A stretch of 64,000 nt of DNA. Origin: Nannocystis sp. RBIL2. Lineage in GTDB: Bacteria; Myxococcota_A; Polyangia; Nannocystales; Nannocystaceae. Where the stretch lies: assembly GCF_026626745.1 (NCBI RefSeq), contig NZ_JAPNJW010000001.1, positions 2,278,001-2,342,000 on the forward strand, in the 5' to 3' direction. The translations under genes and the position numbers were made by a program. Position 1 is the stretch's first letter. The number at the start of each line of letters is the position of its first letter. The notes under the pieces are model-generated. The model worked only from the letters and a program-made list of their open reading frames with translations, was not told where the DNA came from and ran no database searches. Positions 44,789-51,751 of the stretch are shown here, piece after piece.

Positions 44789-45955
44789 TCACGGTCGGAG
44801 CACGACCTTGATGCAGCCGTCCTGCTTGTCGCGGAACGTCCGGTACGCCGCGGGTCCCTGCTCGAGCGGCAGGCGATGGGTGATGACGAACGACGGATCG
44901 ATCTCCCCCGCCTCGATCTTCGCCAGCAGCAGCTGCTGATAGCGCTGCACGGGCGTCTGGCCCATCCGGAAGGTCAGCCCCTTGTTCATCGCCGGGCCCA
45001 TCGGCAGCTTGTCGACCGCGCCCACGTACACCCCGGGGATCGACACCGTGCCGAACTTGCGGCAGCACATGATCGCCTCGCGCAGCACGTGGGCGCGGTC
45101 GGTCCCCATCACAGCGGTCTTCACCTTGTCCATCACCGCGTCGGCGCTGCCCAGGCCGTGCGCCTCGCAGCCGACCGCGTCGACGCAGCGGTCGGGGCCG
45201 CGGCCCCGCGTCAGGTCCATCAACTGGTCGTAGACCGGCGTCTCCTCGAAATTGACGATCTCGGTCCTGCCGGCCTCGGCCATGCGCAGGCGCTCGGGGA
45301 CGCGGTCGATCGCCACCACCCGCCCCGCTCCCAGCATCCAGGCGCTGCGGATCGTCATCTGCCCGACCGGCCCGCAGCCCCACACCGCCACGGTGTCACC
45401 CGGCTCGATGCCGCACAGGTCCGCCGCGAAATAGCCGGTCGGGAAGATGTCGGACAAAAACAGCACCTGCTCGTCGGTGAGCTCCGACTCGATCTTGAGC
45501 GGACCTACGTCGGCGAACGGCACCCGCAGGTACTCGGCCTGTCCGCCCCAGAACCCGCCCATCATGTGCGAGTAGCCGAACAGGCCCGCCGGCGAGTGGC
45601 CCATGATCTCGCGGGCCATGCGCGCGTTCGGGTTGCTGACGTCGCAGCCGGATTGCTCGCCGCGCTTGCAGAAGAAGCACGAGCCGCAGGCGATCACGAA
45701 CGGCACGACCACGCGGTCGCCCCGGCGCAGCCGCGTGACCGCCTTGCCGACCTCGACCACCTCGCCCATCGCCTCGTGCCCGAGCACGTCGCCGGTCTTC
45801 ATCGTCGGCATGAAGCCGTCGAACACGTGGAGGTCGGAGCCGCAGATCGCGGTCGCAGTGACCCGGACGATCGCGTCGCCCGGGTCGAGGATGGTGGGGT
45901 CGGGCACCCTGTCCAATCGGACATCTCGCGGGCCGTGCCAGCAGATCGCTCTCAT
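44789..45955 (-). CDS. Zinc-dependent alcohol dehydrogenase
   Basis: A 388-residue MDR-family dehydrogenase. The catalytic zinc site begins with Cys38 ([11 protein letters not shown]) and includes GHEAMGEV. The structural zinc lobe is present ([15 protein letters not shown]). The Rossmann fold shows [13 protein letters not shown] and [10 protein letters not shown], whose Asp favours NAD over NADP. The closest feel is the glutathione-independent formaldehyde dehydrogenase/threonine dehydrogenase branch (long form with an insertion around 265-320). The start at 45955 begins with the family's usual [15 protein letters not shown] palindrome copy TGTCCAATCGGACA lies within the first 20 codons. Confidence 0.88.
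   Translation of the reverse strand: MRAICWHGPRDVRLDRVPDPTILDPGDAIVRVTATAICGSDLHVFDGFMPTMKTGDVLGHEAMGEVVEVGKAVTRLRRGDRVVVPFVIACGSCFFCKRGEQSGCDVSNPNARMAREIMGHSPAGLFGYSHMMGGFWGGQAEYLRVPFADVGPLKIESELTDEQVLFLSDIFPTGYFAADLCGIEPGDTVAVWGCGPVGQMTIRSAWMLGAGRVVAIDRVPERLRMAEAGRTEIVNFEETPVYDQLMDLTRGRGPDRCVDAVGCEAHGLGSADAVMDKVKTAVMGTDRAHVLREAIMCCRKFGTVSIPGVYVGAVDKLPMGPAMNKGLTFRMGQTPVQRYQQLLLAKIEAGEIDPSFVITHRLPLEQGPAAYRTFRDKQDGCIKVVLRP
45910..45923. repeat. TGTC-N6-GACA palindrome in the alcohol dehydrogenase gene
   Basis: TGTCCAATCGGACA with 5-bp arms, close to the start codon, encoding part of DVRLD. Confidence 0.8.
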
Positions 45956-46463
45956 GACTCGTCCTCCGGTGGACGCGGATTCGCCGTGCTCGGCAGGTCG
46001 GCCGGCGCCGGTCGCCGCTCCTGGCTAGCCTGGGCGCTCGCGCGGCCGTCGCAACCCAGGCGAATGCAACGACCCGCCGCGAGGACGCGCGCCCGGCGGC
46101 CTCGCCGCCTCCGCGCGGCCGACCTGCGGACCGCGGCCACCACCGGCGCACCGCCCTCGCGCGAGCGCGGCGGGCTCGGCCGATTCGTCGCTCGCGCGGT
46201 CGGGCTCGGCGGCGCCATCGAACCACGGGTCGCAAACGGCGAAGCGAGATCGACTCGCGGACAGAGTCGACCTGCATCCTCGTCGCCACGGCCCGACGTG
46301 CGGGCGCAGCTCGTGACCGCCGCACAGGCGACTGCGATCGAGCGCGCCGTCGCTCGTCATCATGGTTCGGCGTGACCGCCGACCGTCGACGAGCTCGAGA
46401 TGTGACGAGGACGACCTGGCAGCGGTGGCCGCCAGGTCGTCCTGGACTCGTCATCTGGTTGGA
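45956..46463. other. Gene-free stretch upstream of the alcohol dehydrogenase gene
   Basis: This 508-bp region has long open frames on both strands, but all are Arg/Ala/Pro-rich without motifs, conserved-looking starts or ribosome sites. The hairpin at 46408-46443 is the only structure seen. A degraded gene cannot be excluded. Confidence 0.5.
46408..46443 (-). terminator. Hairpin after the Fis-like gene
   Basis: Perfect 13-bp arms AGGACGACCTGGC (46408-46420) and its complement (46431-46443) with a 10-nt loop, 20 bp past the stop of the Fis-like gene. Imperfect pairing continues outward. There is no T-run. Confidence 0.65.
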
Positions 46464-46688
46464 CTAGCGAGCGAGTCCCGCGCTCGCATTCACGGCGTCG
46501 GACGGCCGGCTCGGATTGCGCGGCGGCCATTCGATCGCCAGCTTGATGATGCGCCGCTTGAGCGCGTGGCGAGTGATGCCGAGCAAGGCGGCGGCGCCGA
46601 CGATGTTGCCGGCCGAGCTGAGCGCCTCAGCGCACAGACGCCGCTCTGCCTTCTCGAGGTTGAAGTCGTCAAGGATGAGTTGGGCCAA
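46464..46688 (-). CDS. Tiny Fis-type helix-turn-helix DNA-binding protein
   Basis: A 74-residue protein that is almost entirely the C-terminal DNA-binding domain of NtrC-type activators: FNLEKAERRLCAEAL, AAGNIVGAAALLGITRHALKRRIIK. The HTH is AAALLGITRHALKRRI. It lacks the AAA and receiver domains, so it probably binds DNA as a dimer like Fis. The start is a TTG at 46688: GGAGG lies 5 nt upstream and no ATG or GTG fits. A longer reading to 46766 would swallow the ribosome site and a Pro-rich stretch, so it is rejected. The gene is divergent from the ketosynthase III gene (402 bp between starts) and is a candidate local regulator of it; a hairpin follows its stop. Confidence 0.8.
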   Translation of the reverse strand: MAQLILDDFNLEKAERRLCAEALSSAGNIVGAAALLGITRHALKRRIIKLAIEWPPRNPSRPSDAVNASAGLAR

Positions 46689-47090
46689 TGAAACCTCCGG
46701 TTCCGTACTCGCAGGAACGGGCAAGATAATCCCTGCGACCTCCAGGTGCGAACCGCGACAACTCACGGCTGCGCGGCCCCCACCGCCCGCCTGGAGGCCC
46801 GAGATCGCGCATTGACGTGTGGCCGTCAGCCCCCTCGGAATGGCGCGAGCTGCTCATATTATCAGTCCATTCGACATTCTCGGCACAATGGCCCGAGTCG
46901 GCGCGAGGTAGGTGTCACCGCTCCGCGCGTCCACCTGCGGACGCCCTGCCGCGCCGCGATCCGAAGTCCGCCGCCCGGACGCATACGAGGTGGCGAGGCC
47001 GCGACCCCGCGGCGCCGGAGCCCTCCCGGCGCGCGTGCGGGGTCGCGGCCGCGTGTGCCTCGCCGTCCGGCGATTTTCCCGCGAGTTTTT
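46689..47090. promoter_or_regulatory. Divergent control region, Fis-like and ketosynthase III genes
   Basis: A 402-bp gap between divergent starts. It contains the ribosome site of the Fis-like gene (GGAGG near 46694-46698) and a large nested stem-loop (46992-47064) before the ketosynthase gene. No coding sequence is seen. Confidence 0.6.
46992..47064 (+). promoter_or_regulatory. Nested stem-loop in ketosynthase III leader
   Basis: Outer arms GGCGAGG (46992-46998) and CCTCGCC (47058-47064). Main arms GGCCGCGACCCCGC (46997-47010) and its complement (47037-47050) are perfect over 14 bp. Inner arms CGCCGG/CCGGCG lie in the loop. It ends 26 bp before the ATG at 47091. It could be an attenuator, a terminator for upstream transcription or a protein-binding structure. 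Confidence 0.6.
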
Positions 47091-48206
47091 ATGACCTTCG
47101 ACTATCCGCAGTTGAAAACCCGGCGCCCGACCATCATCGGCGCCGGCGCTTATGTCCCCGAGATTCGCATGTCGACCGCGCGGATCGCCGCGCTCATCCC
47201 CGGGTGGACCCCCGAGCGCATCACCGATCGCACCGGCATCCACGAACGGCGCTACCTGTGGGACATCGACGACGTCACCGGCAAGGCGATCGAGCCGACG
47301 CCGGGCGAGGCGCCGACCACCGGCGTCGACATGAGCGAGATCGCCCTGCGCAAGGCGCTGCGAATGGCCGGGCTGCGCTCCGCCAGCCTCGACGCGATCT
47401 TCGTCGTCACCTGCACCGCCGACCGCCCGAGCTTCAGCCAGGACGCGATGCTGCTGCACCGCCGGCTCGACTGCCGCGCCGACTGCTACGCGCTGGTGTT
47501 CGACAGCGGCTGCGGCGGCACGATGTACGTATTCGACATGGTGGCCAAGATGATCGCCTCCGGCGCGATCCGGACCGCCGCGATCGTCGGCAGCAACTTC
47601 ACCTCGTCGATGGTGGATCGCTACCTCTACAGCCAATCCGTGCCGCTGGACGGCAGCGACAAGAGCATCGGCGCGTTCCTGTCGGTCTACGTGTTCGGCG
47701 ACGGCGCCGGCGCGATCGTCCTCCAGGGCGAGGACGACCAGGACCGCGGCGTGGTCGCCTCGATCGCCGGCAACGAGCACCTCGACCTCGTCCTGCGCCC
47801 CGGCGGCGGCTCGCTCTTGCCGCCGCACGCGGACCGCACCCGGCCCGTCGATCTGGCGTACGTCGTCAACGGCGCGCTGGTCCAGCAGAGCTACATGCGC
47901 TGCATGCAGCAGAGCCTGGAGCACGTGCTGGCGCGCGCGGGCACGGCCGCGAGCGCGGTCTCTCGCTATTACCTGCACCAGCCCAACCAGCGCCTGCTCG
48001 AGCACTTCGCGGCCTCGATCGGCCTGCGAGGCGACCAGTTGGCGGCCAACGTCGCGCGCTACGGCAACACCTCCTCCGCGGGCATGCTGATCCTGCTGGC
48101 CGAAGATCTCGAGCGCGGCACCGTCGCGCTCGGCAGCGGCGACCTGGTGGCCTTCGCGGCGATCGGCGCCGGCGCGCACCTCGGGGCCCAGCTCGTGCAC
48201 CTGTGA
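47091..48206 (+). CDS. 3-oxoacyl-ACP synthase III (KAS III) family protein
   Basis: A 371-residue FabH-like ketosynthase. The active-site triad is readable: Cys141 (FDSGCGGTMYV), His296 (LHQPNQRLL) and Asn326 (YGNTSSAG). The N-terminal motif IIGAGAYVPEIRMSTARIAA and the CoA-binding RTGIHERRY are also typical. These enzymes condense an acyl-CoA with malonyl-ACP or join small acyl groups in secondary metabolism. A Cys-Gly-Gly in place of the FabH Cys-Ala-Gly suggests a specialised rather than housekeeping member. It heads the region with the NRPS-PKS (51752-61168), but a response regulator and an opposite-strand gene intervene, so membership in the same pathway is unproven. It is preceded by a large stem-loop. 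Confidence 0.87.
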   Translation: MTFDYPQLKTRRPTIIGAGAYVPEIRMSTARIAALIPGWTPERITDRTGIHERRYLWDIDDVTGKAIEPTPGEAPTTGVDMSEIALRKALRMAGLRSASLDAIFVVTCTADRPSFSQDAMLLHRRLDCRADCYALVFDSGCGGTMYVFDMVAKMIASGAIRTAAIVGSNFTSSMVDRYLYSQSVPLDGSDKSIGAFLSVYVFGDGAGAIVLQGEDDQDRGVVASIAGNEHLDLVLRPGGGSLLPPHADRTRPVDLAYVVNGALVQQSYMRCMQQSLEHVLARAGTAASAVSRYYLHQPNQRLLEHFAASIGLRGDQLAANVARYGNTSSAGMLILLAEDLERGTVALGSGDLVAFAAIGAGAHLGAQLVHL

Positions 48207-48222
48207 GCGCGCCCCGGCGATC

Positions 48223-48277
48223 GAATCATCACAGGGCGAGCCGAGCGACCGACGCGCGCGGACGCCTGTGATGATTC
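48223..48277. repeat. 13-bp inverted repeat between ketosynthase and regulator genes
   Basis: Perfect arms GAATCATCACAGG (48223-48235) and CCTGTGATGATTC (48265-48277) with a 29-nt spacer, 17 bp after the ketosynthase stop. AT-rich for this genome. A further ATCACAGCCACGTCACAG motif follows near 48321-48338. It may be a terminator, or paired operator half-sites for the regulator at 48428. Confidence 0.6.
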
Positions 48278-48427
48278 CGGACGTCGCGTTCGCGCCCCTG
48301 CGTTCCGCCTTCCGACAACATCACAGCCACGTCACAGCGGCGCGCCAGCGCGGTGAATTTCGCCGCTGCGCCGCGTCGGTGCGTATTTTCGGGCCCGCGT
48401 GTACGCTCGGACGGCCCCCCGTTCGCC

Positions 48428-49138
48428 ATGCCCGCCTCGATCCTCGTCGTCGAAGATGAGCGCGATCTAAGGTCCGCGATCTGTCACGCGCTCACGCGCG
48501 AGGGCTTCCAGCCCCGCACCGCCGACACCGGCGCGCAGGGCCTCTCGCTGGCCCGCAGCGAGCCCGCGCCCGACCTCGTGCTGCTCGACCTGAACCTCCC
48601 GGACATGTCGGGCATCGCGGTGTGTCAAGCGCTCCGCGCCGACCCGATCACCCGCGCGCTGCCTGTGGTGATGGTGAGCGCGCGCGCAGAGGAGATCGAT
48701 CGCGTGCTCGGCTTCGAGGTCGGGGCCGACGACTATGTGACGAAGCCGTTCAGCCTGCGCGAGCTGGTGCTCCGGATCCGCGCAGTGCTGCGCCGGCGAG
48801 TCCAGCCGCCCTCCGCGGCCGAGCGCGTCGCCTGCGGCCGCGTGCGCGTCGACGCCGGCGCCCAGCGAGCCTGGCTCGACGACCGCGAGCTCGCCCTCAC
48901 CGCGCTCGAGCTGCGCCTCCTGATCCTCCTCGTGACCCGCCACGGCCGCGTGCACACCCGCGAAGCGCTGCTGGCCGAGGTCTGGGGCCTGTCGCCCAGC
49001 GTCACCACGCGCACCGTCGACACCCACGTGCTCCGCCTGCGCGCCAAGCTCGGACCCGCCGCCGGCCAGCTGCAGACGCTGCGCGGGGTCGGCTACCGCT
49101 TCGCCGAGACCATCGAGGGCCCCAATGACCCGGAGTGA
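48428..49138 (+). CDS. OmpR/PhoB-family response regulator (orphan)
   Basis: A 236-residue protein. The REC domain (1-120) has E9/D10, phospho-acceptor Asp54 (VLLDLNLPDMSG) and Lys in YVTKPFSLREL. The C-terminal winged helix (about 140-232) shows the usual LTALELRLLILL, then RVHTREALLAEVWG and RTVDTHVLRLRAKLG with GYRF at the end. It should bind direct repeats as a dimer when phosphorylated. There is no histidine kinase beside it, so the partner is elsewhere. It sits between the ketosynthase and reductase/NRPS genes and is a plausible regulator of the locus. The start at 48428 gives the canonical MPASILVVEDE. Confidence 0.92.
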   Translation: MPASILVVEDERDLRSAICHALTREGFQPRTADTGAQGLSLARSEPAPDLVLLDLNLPDMSGIAVCQALRADPITRALPVVMVSARAEEIDRVLGFEVGADDYVTKPFSLRELVLRIRAVLRRRVQPPSAAERVACGRVRVDAGAQRAWLDDRELALTALELRLLILLVTRHGRVHTREALLAEVWGLSPSVTTRTVDTHVLRLRAKLGPAAGQLQTLRGVGYRFAETIEGPNDPE

Positions 49139-49296
49139 TCCCGCATCGCTCGCGACGCGCCCGGGCTCGCGCTGAAGGGGCGATGGGGGCGCCCCCGGGC
49201 TCGTACCGGCGAAACAGCGGCCGCGGGCAGATCGGCCGCTGCACACCAGTGGCGTCGCGGCCGCAGATCTCGCGCCTGCAGCTCCGCGTCGCGCGG

Positions 49297-50154
49297 TCAG
49301 TGGGTGACGAAGCGGTCGCTGTCCCGCAGGCACGCCTGCAGCGCGTCCTGCAGGTTGCGGTGGCTGATGAACGGGCTGATGTCGACGCCGAGGTTCGTCA
49401 TCGTCTGCGCGATCGCAGGGTTCACCCCCGACAGCCGCACCTGCCCGCCGAGCAGCGCGACGGCGCGGATGATGCGATACAGCTGCTCGGCCGTGGTCGT
49501 GTCGACGGCGTCGACGCCGGTCATGTCCATGATCGCGTAGCGAGCCCGCAGTCGCACCACCTCGGCCAGCAGGCGGTCCATGATCTCCGACGCCCGCTCC
49601 GAGTTGATCGCGCCCACCAGCGGCAGCGTGATGATGTTGTCCCACAGCTGAATGATCGGGGTCGACAGGGCGCGGATCGCCTTCTGCTGCCGCGTGATCA
49701 GCTCGAGCTGATTGCGCGCGGTCTCCTCGGCGACCTTGAGCGCAGTGATGTCGCGGACCACCCCGATCGCGCGGATCTTGCCCTTGTTGTCGGCGTCGGG
49801 CATCGAGTCGCCGAACACCTGCCACCAGCGGACCTCGCGCTGACGGTTCAATACGCGGTACTCGGCGAAGATCGGCTTTCCCGTCATCAGGTGCTCGGCG
49901 ATCGCCTTCGACGACGTCCCGACGTCGTCCGGATGAATCGCGTCCCACCAGCTGCTGGCGACCGGCGCGAAGTCCCGCTCGTGGTAACCGAGGAGCTCGG
50001 GGAAGCGCTCTGAATAATGCACGGGGATGTTGCGGTGGAACGCTTGCTCGGGATCGATGGCGGGGTACTCCCAGATCCCGTCGCCGGAGACGGCTACCGC
50101 CATTGCGTAGCGCTCGAGAAGACGGCGGATCTCCGTCTCGTCATTCGTCATCAT
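49297..50154 (-). CDS. PAS-STAS protein, RsbR-like
   Basis: A 285-residue protein. The N-terminal PAS-type sensor domain is at about 20-140 (ELLGYHERDFAPVASSWWDAIHPDD and the PAC-like KIRAIGVVRDIT). A C-terminal STAS domain (about 160-278) shows PIIQLWDNIITLPLVGAINSERASEIMDRLL, then YAIMDMTGVDAVDTTTAEQLYRI with the conserved phosphorylatable Ser/Thr region. This is the layout of RsbR-like stressosome proteins and their relatives, which control partner-switching cascades. No RsbS or RsbT gene is adjacent. The start at 50154 (ATGATG) has GGAGG about 10 nt upstream. It lies on the strand opposite the flanking biosynthetic genes. Confidence 0.87.
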   Translation of the reverse strand: MMTNDETEIRRLLERYAMAVAVSGDGIWEYPAIDPEQAFHRNIPVHYSERFPELLGYHERDFAPVASSWWDAIHPDDVGTSSKAIAEHLMTGKPIFAEYRVLNRQREVRWWQVFGDSMPDADNKGKIRAIGVVRDITALKVAEETARNQLELITRQQKAIRALSTPIIQLWDNIITLPLVGAINSERASEIMDRLLAEVVRLRARYAIMDMTGVDAVDTTTAEQLYRIIRAVALLGGQVRLSGVNPAIAQTMTNLGVDISPFISHRNLQDALQACLRDSDRFVTH

Positions 50155-50524
50155 CTGCCCCTGTCCTCCACGGTTCACCCTATCAGCCGGAGCCGTCGGC
50201 AGGAAGCGGTATCGTCGCCCCGGACGCAATCCGCAAATAGGCGATATCAGAGCGGTTTCGCCCGCCGCAGGGCGGACCCGGAGGCCGCCCGCGCAGCTTC
50301 GAGCCCTCGCGGCCCGGCAATTCACCGGCCCCCCGCGGTTCATCCGACCGGCACCTACACGTGCGAGCGCAGCCGGCGCCGGAACACCGATGTGAGTCTC
50401 CATTCTCCCGCTTTTCCGCGCGCCCCCTTCCGCGGCTCGGATCGGCGTGGCATAGACGATCCGAATAATGGCTGCGCATGTGGTGTAGCCATTGGGTCGA
50501 GCCGTCGAGGACGGGGGGTTTGAC
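50155..50524. other. Divergent control region upstream of the reductase-NRPS operon
   Basis: A 370-bp gap between the divergent PAS-STAS and reductase genes. It has no coding frame I can support. It holds the inverted repeat at 50467-50493 and the GGGGGG ribosome site of the reductase gene, and should contain the promoter of the NRPS operon. Confidence 0.6.
50467..50493 (+). promoter_or_regulatory. Inverted repeat upstream of the reductase-NRPS operon
   Basis: Arms AATGGCT (50467-50473) and AGCCATT (50487-50493), 13 nt apart, 31 bp before the ATG at 50525. Candidate operator. Confidence 0.5.
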
Positions 50525-51685
50525 ATGATCGAGACCGAAGCCTGGGTGCTCTACGAGCGGTCCGGCGCCACTCAATCCGCGCTGGATTCCGGCGACTTTC
50601 GCCTCGAGAAATTCTCGTTCCCCGCGCCCGCCAGCGACGAACTGCTGGTCGAACCGCTGTTCGGCAGCTGGGAGGGCAACATGACCCATTCGCTTCAGCG
50701 GCGGCCGATCGACATCTGCAGCCAGCGCCGCGAGCAACGCGTCGTCATCGGCAACGGCAGCGTCCTGCGAGTCCTGCGGGCCGGCGCCGACGTTCGTGGA
50801 ATCCACGAGGGCGCGGTGGGGATTCTCTATGGCGGTCATGTGCAGGACGAGTTCGGTTACACAGTTTTGGTTCAAGGCTACGACGCTCCGGGCACCGTCG
50901 GCGTCTTGGCCAAGCGGACCAAGATCGCCGCGCGCAACTTCTTGCCGCTGCCGCTCGAATCTCAGCACCGCCTCGAGCAGTGGGCCGCGTTCTCGGTGCG
51001 CTATTTGACGGCTTGGTCGAATTATCGCGTGGCGCTCGGCGCCTATCGCCTGCAGATCGACGAGCACCTGGACCCCGCCCCGTTCGTGCTCGGCTGGGGC
51101 GGCGGCTCGACCCTCGCGGCGCTCGAGCTGGCCCAGCGGGCGGGTAGCCGCACTGCGATGGTGTCCGGCAGCCCCGGGCGGCTCGCCGAGCTCGGCCGCA
51201 GCGGGATCGTCGGTATCGACCGTCGGGCCTTCGCCGACATCGAACTCGACGAATCCCGCTATCACAGCGACCCCGACTACCGCGAGGCCTACCGCGCCTC
51301 CGAACAGGCGTTCCTCGCCACGGTGCGCGACTGGACCGGTGGGCGCGGCGCGGCGATCGTGTTCGATTACATCGGCGCCCCGGTGTTCCGCGCCAGCGTC
51401 AAGGCGCTGGCCCGCCAGGGCGTGCTGGCGACCGCCGGCTGGCTGCTGGGCATGCAGATGACGATGAACCGCGCGATCGAGTGCATCGGCCGCCACGTCC
51501 ACGTGCATTCGCACTACATCCGTCACTCCGACTCGCCGGCCGCCATGCACTACGCCGAGCGCGAGGGGTGGATGCCGCAGGTGTCGGAGATCTATTCCTG
51601 GGAGGAGATCGGCCGCCTGGCGCGCGACGCGGCCGCCGGGCGACTCCGCTCTTACTTCCCGGTCTACCGCGTCAATCCGGTCTGA
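50525..51685 (+). CDS. MDR-family reductase/dehydrogenase next to the NRPS-PKS
   Basis: A 386-residue medium-chain reductase/dehydrogenase. The N-terminal GroES-like part lacks the zinc-binding Cys and His of alcohol dehydrogenases. The Rossmann fold begins FVLGWGGGSTLAALELAQRAG, and a later strand gives AAIVFDYIGAPVFRASVKALA. It likely acts as an NADPH-dependent enoyl or keto reductase, or as a dehydrogenase, on an acyl chain or a released product. The start at 50525 has GGGGGG about 8 nt upstream. The NRPS-PKS begins 66 bp after the stop on the same strand, so they are probably one operon. Its job in product maturation (for example ring oxidation or reduction) is inference. Confidence 0.82.
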   Translation: MIETEAWVLYERSGATQSALDSGDFRLEKFSFPAPASDELLVEPLFGSWEGNMTHSLQRRPIDICSQRREQRVVIGNGSVLRVLRAGADVRGIHEGAVGILYGGHVQDEFGYTVLVQGYDAPGTVGVLAKRTKIAARNFLPLPLESQHRLEQWAAFSVRYLTAWSNYRVALGAYRLQIDEHLDPAPFVLGWGGGSTLAALELAQRAGSRTAMVSGSPGRLAELGRSGIVGIDRRAFADIELDESRYHSDPDYREAYRASEQAFLATVRDWTGGRGAAIVFDYIGAPVFRASVKALARQGVLATAGWLLGMQMTMNRAIECIGRHVHVHSHYIRHSDSPAAMHYAEREGWMPQVSEIYSWEEIGRLARDAAAGRLRSYFPVYRVNPV

Positions 51686-51751
51686 TCGGGGCACCGCGGC
51701 GTCAGGCGCGTGGTCGTCGTACCACGATGATTGCGAAAAAGGAGTGTCGTC

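Noticed and set aside
46025..46363. Possible gene upstream of the alcohol dehydrogenase on the minus strand (112 codons)
   Set aside because: No ribosome site, no motif, composition of a non-coding GC-rich frame.
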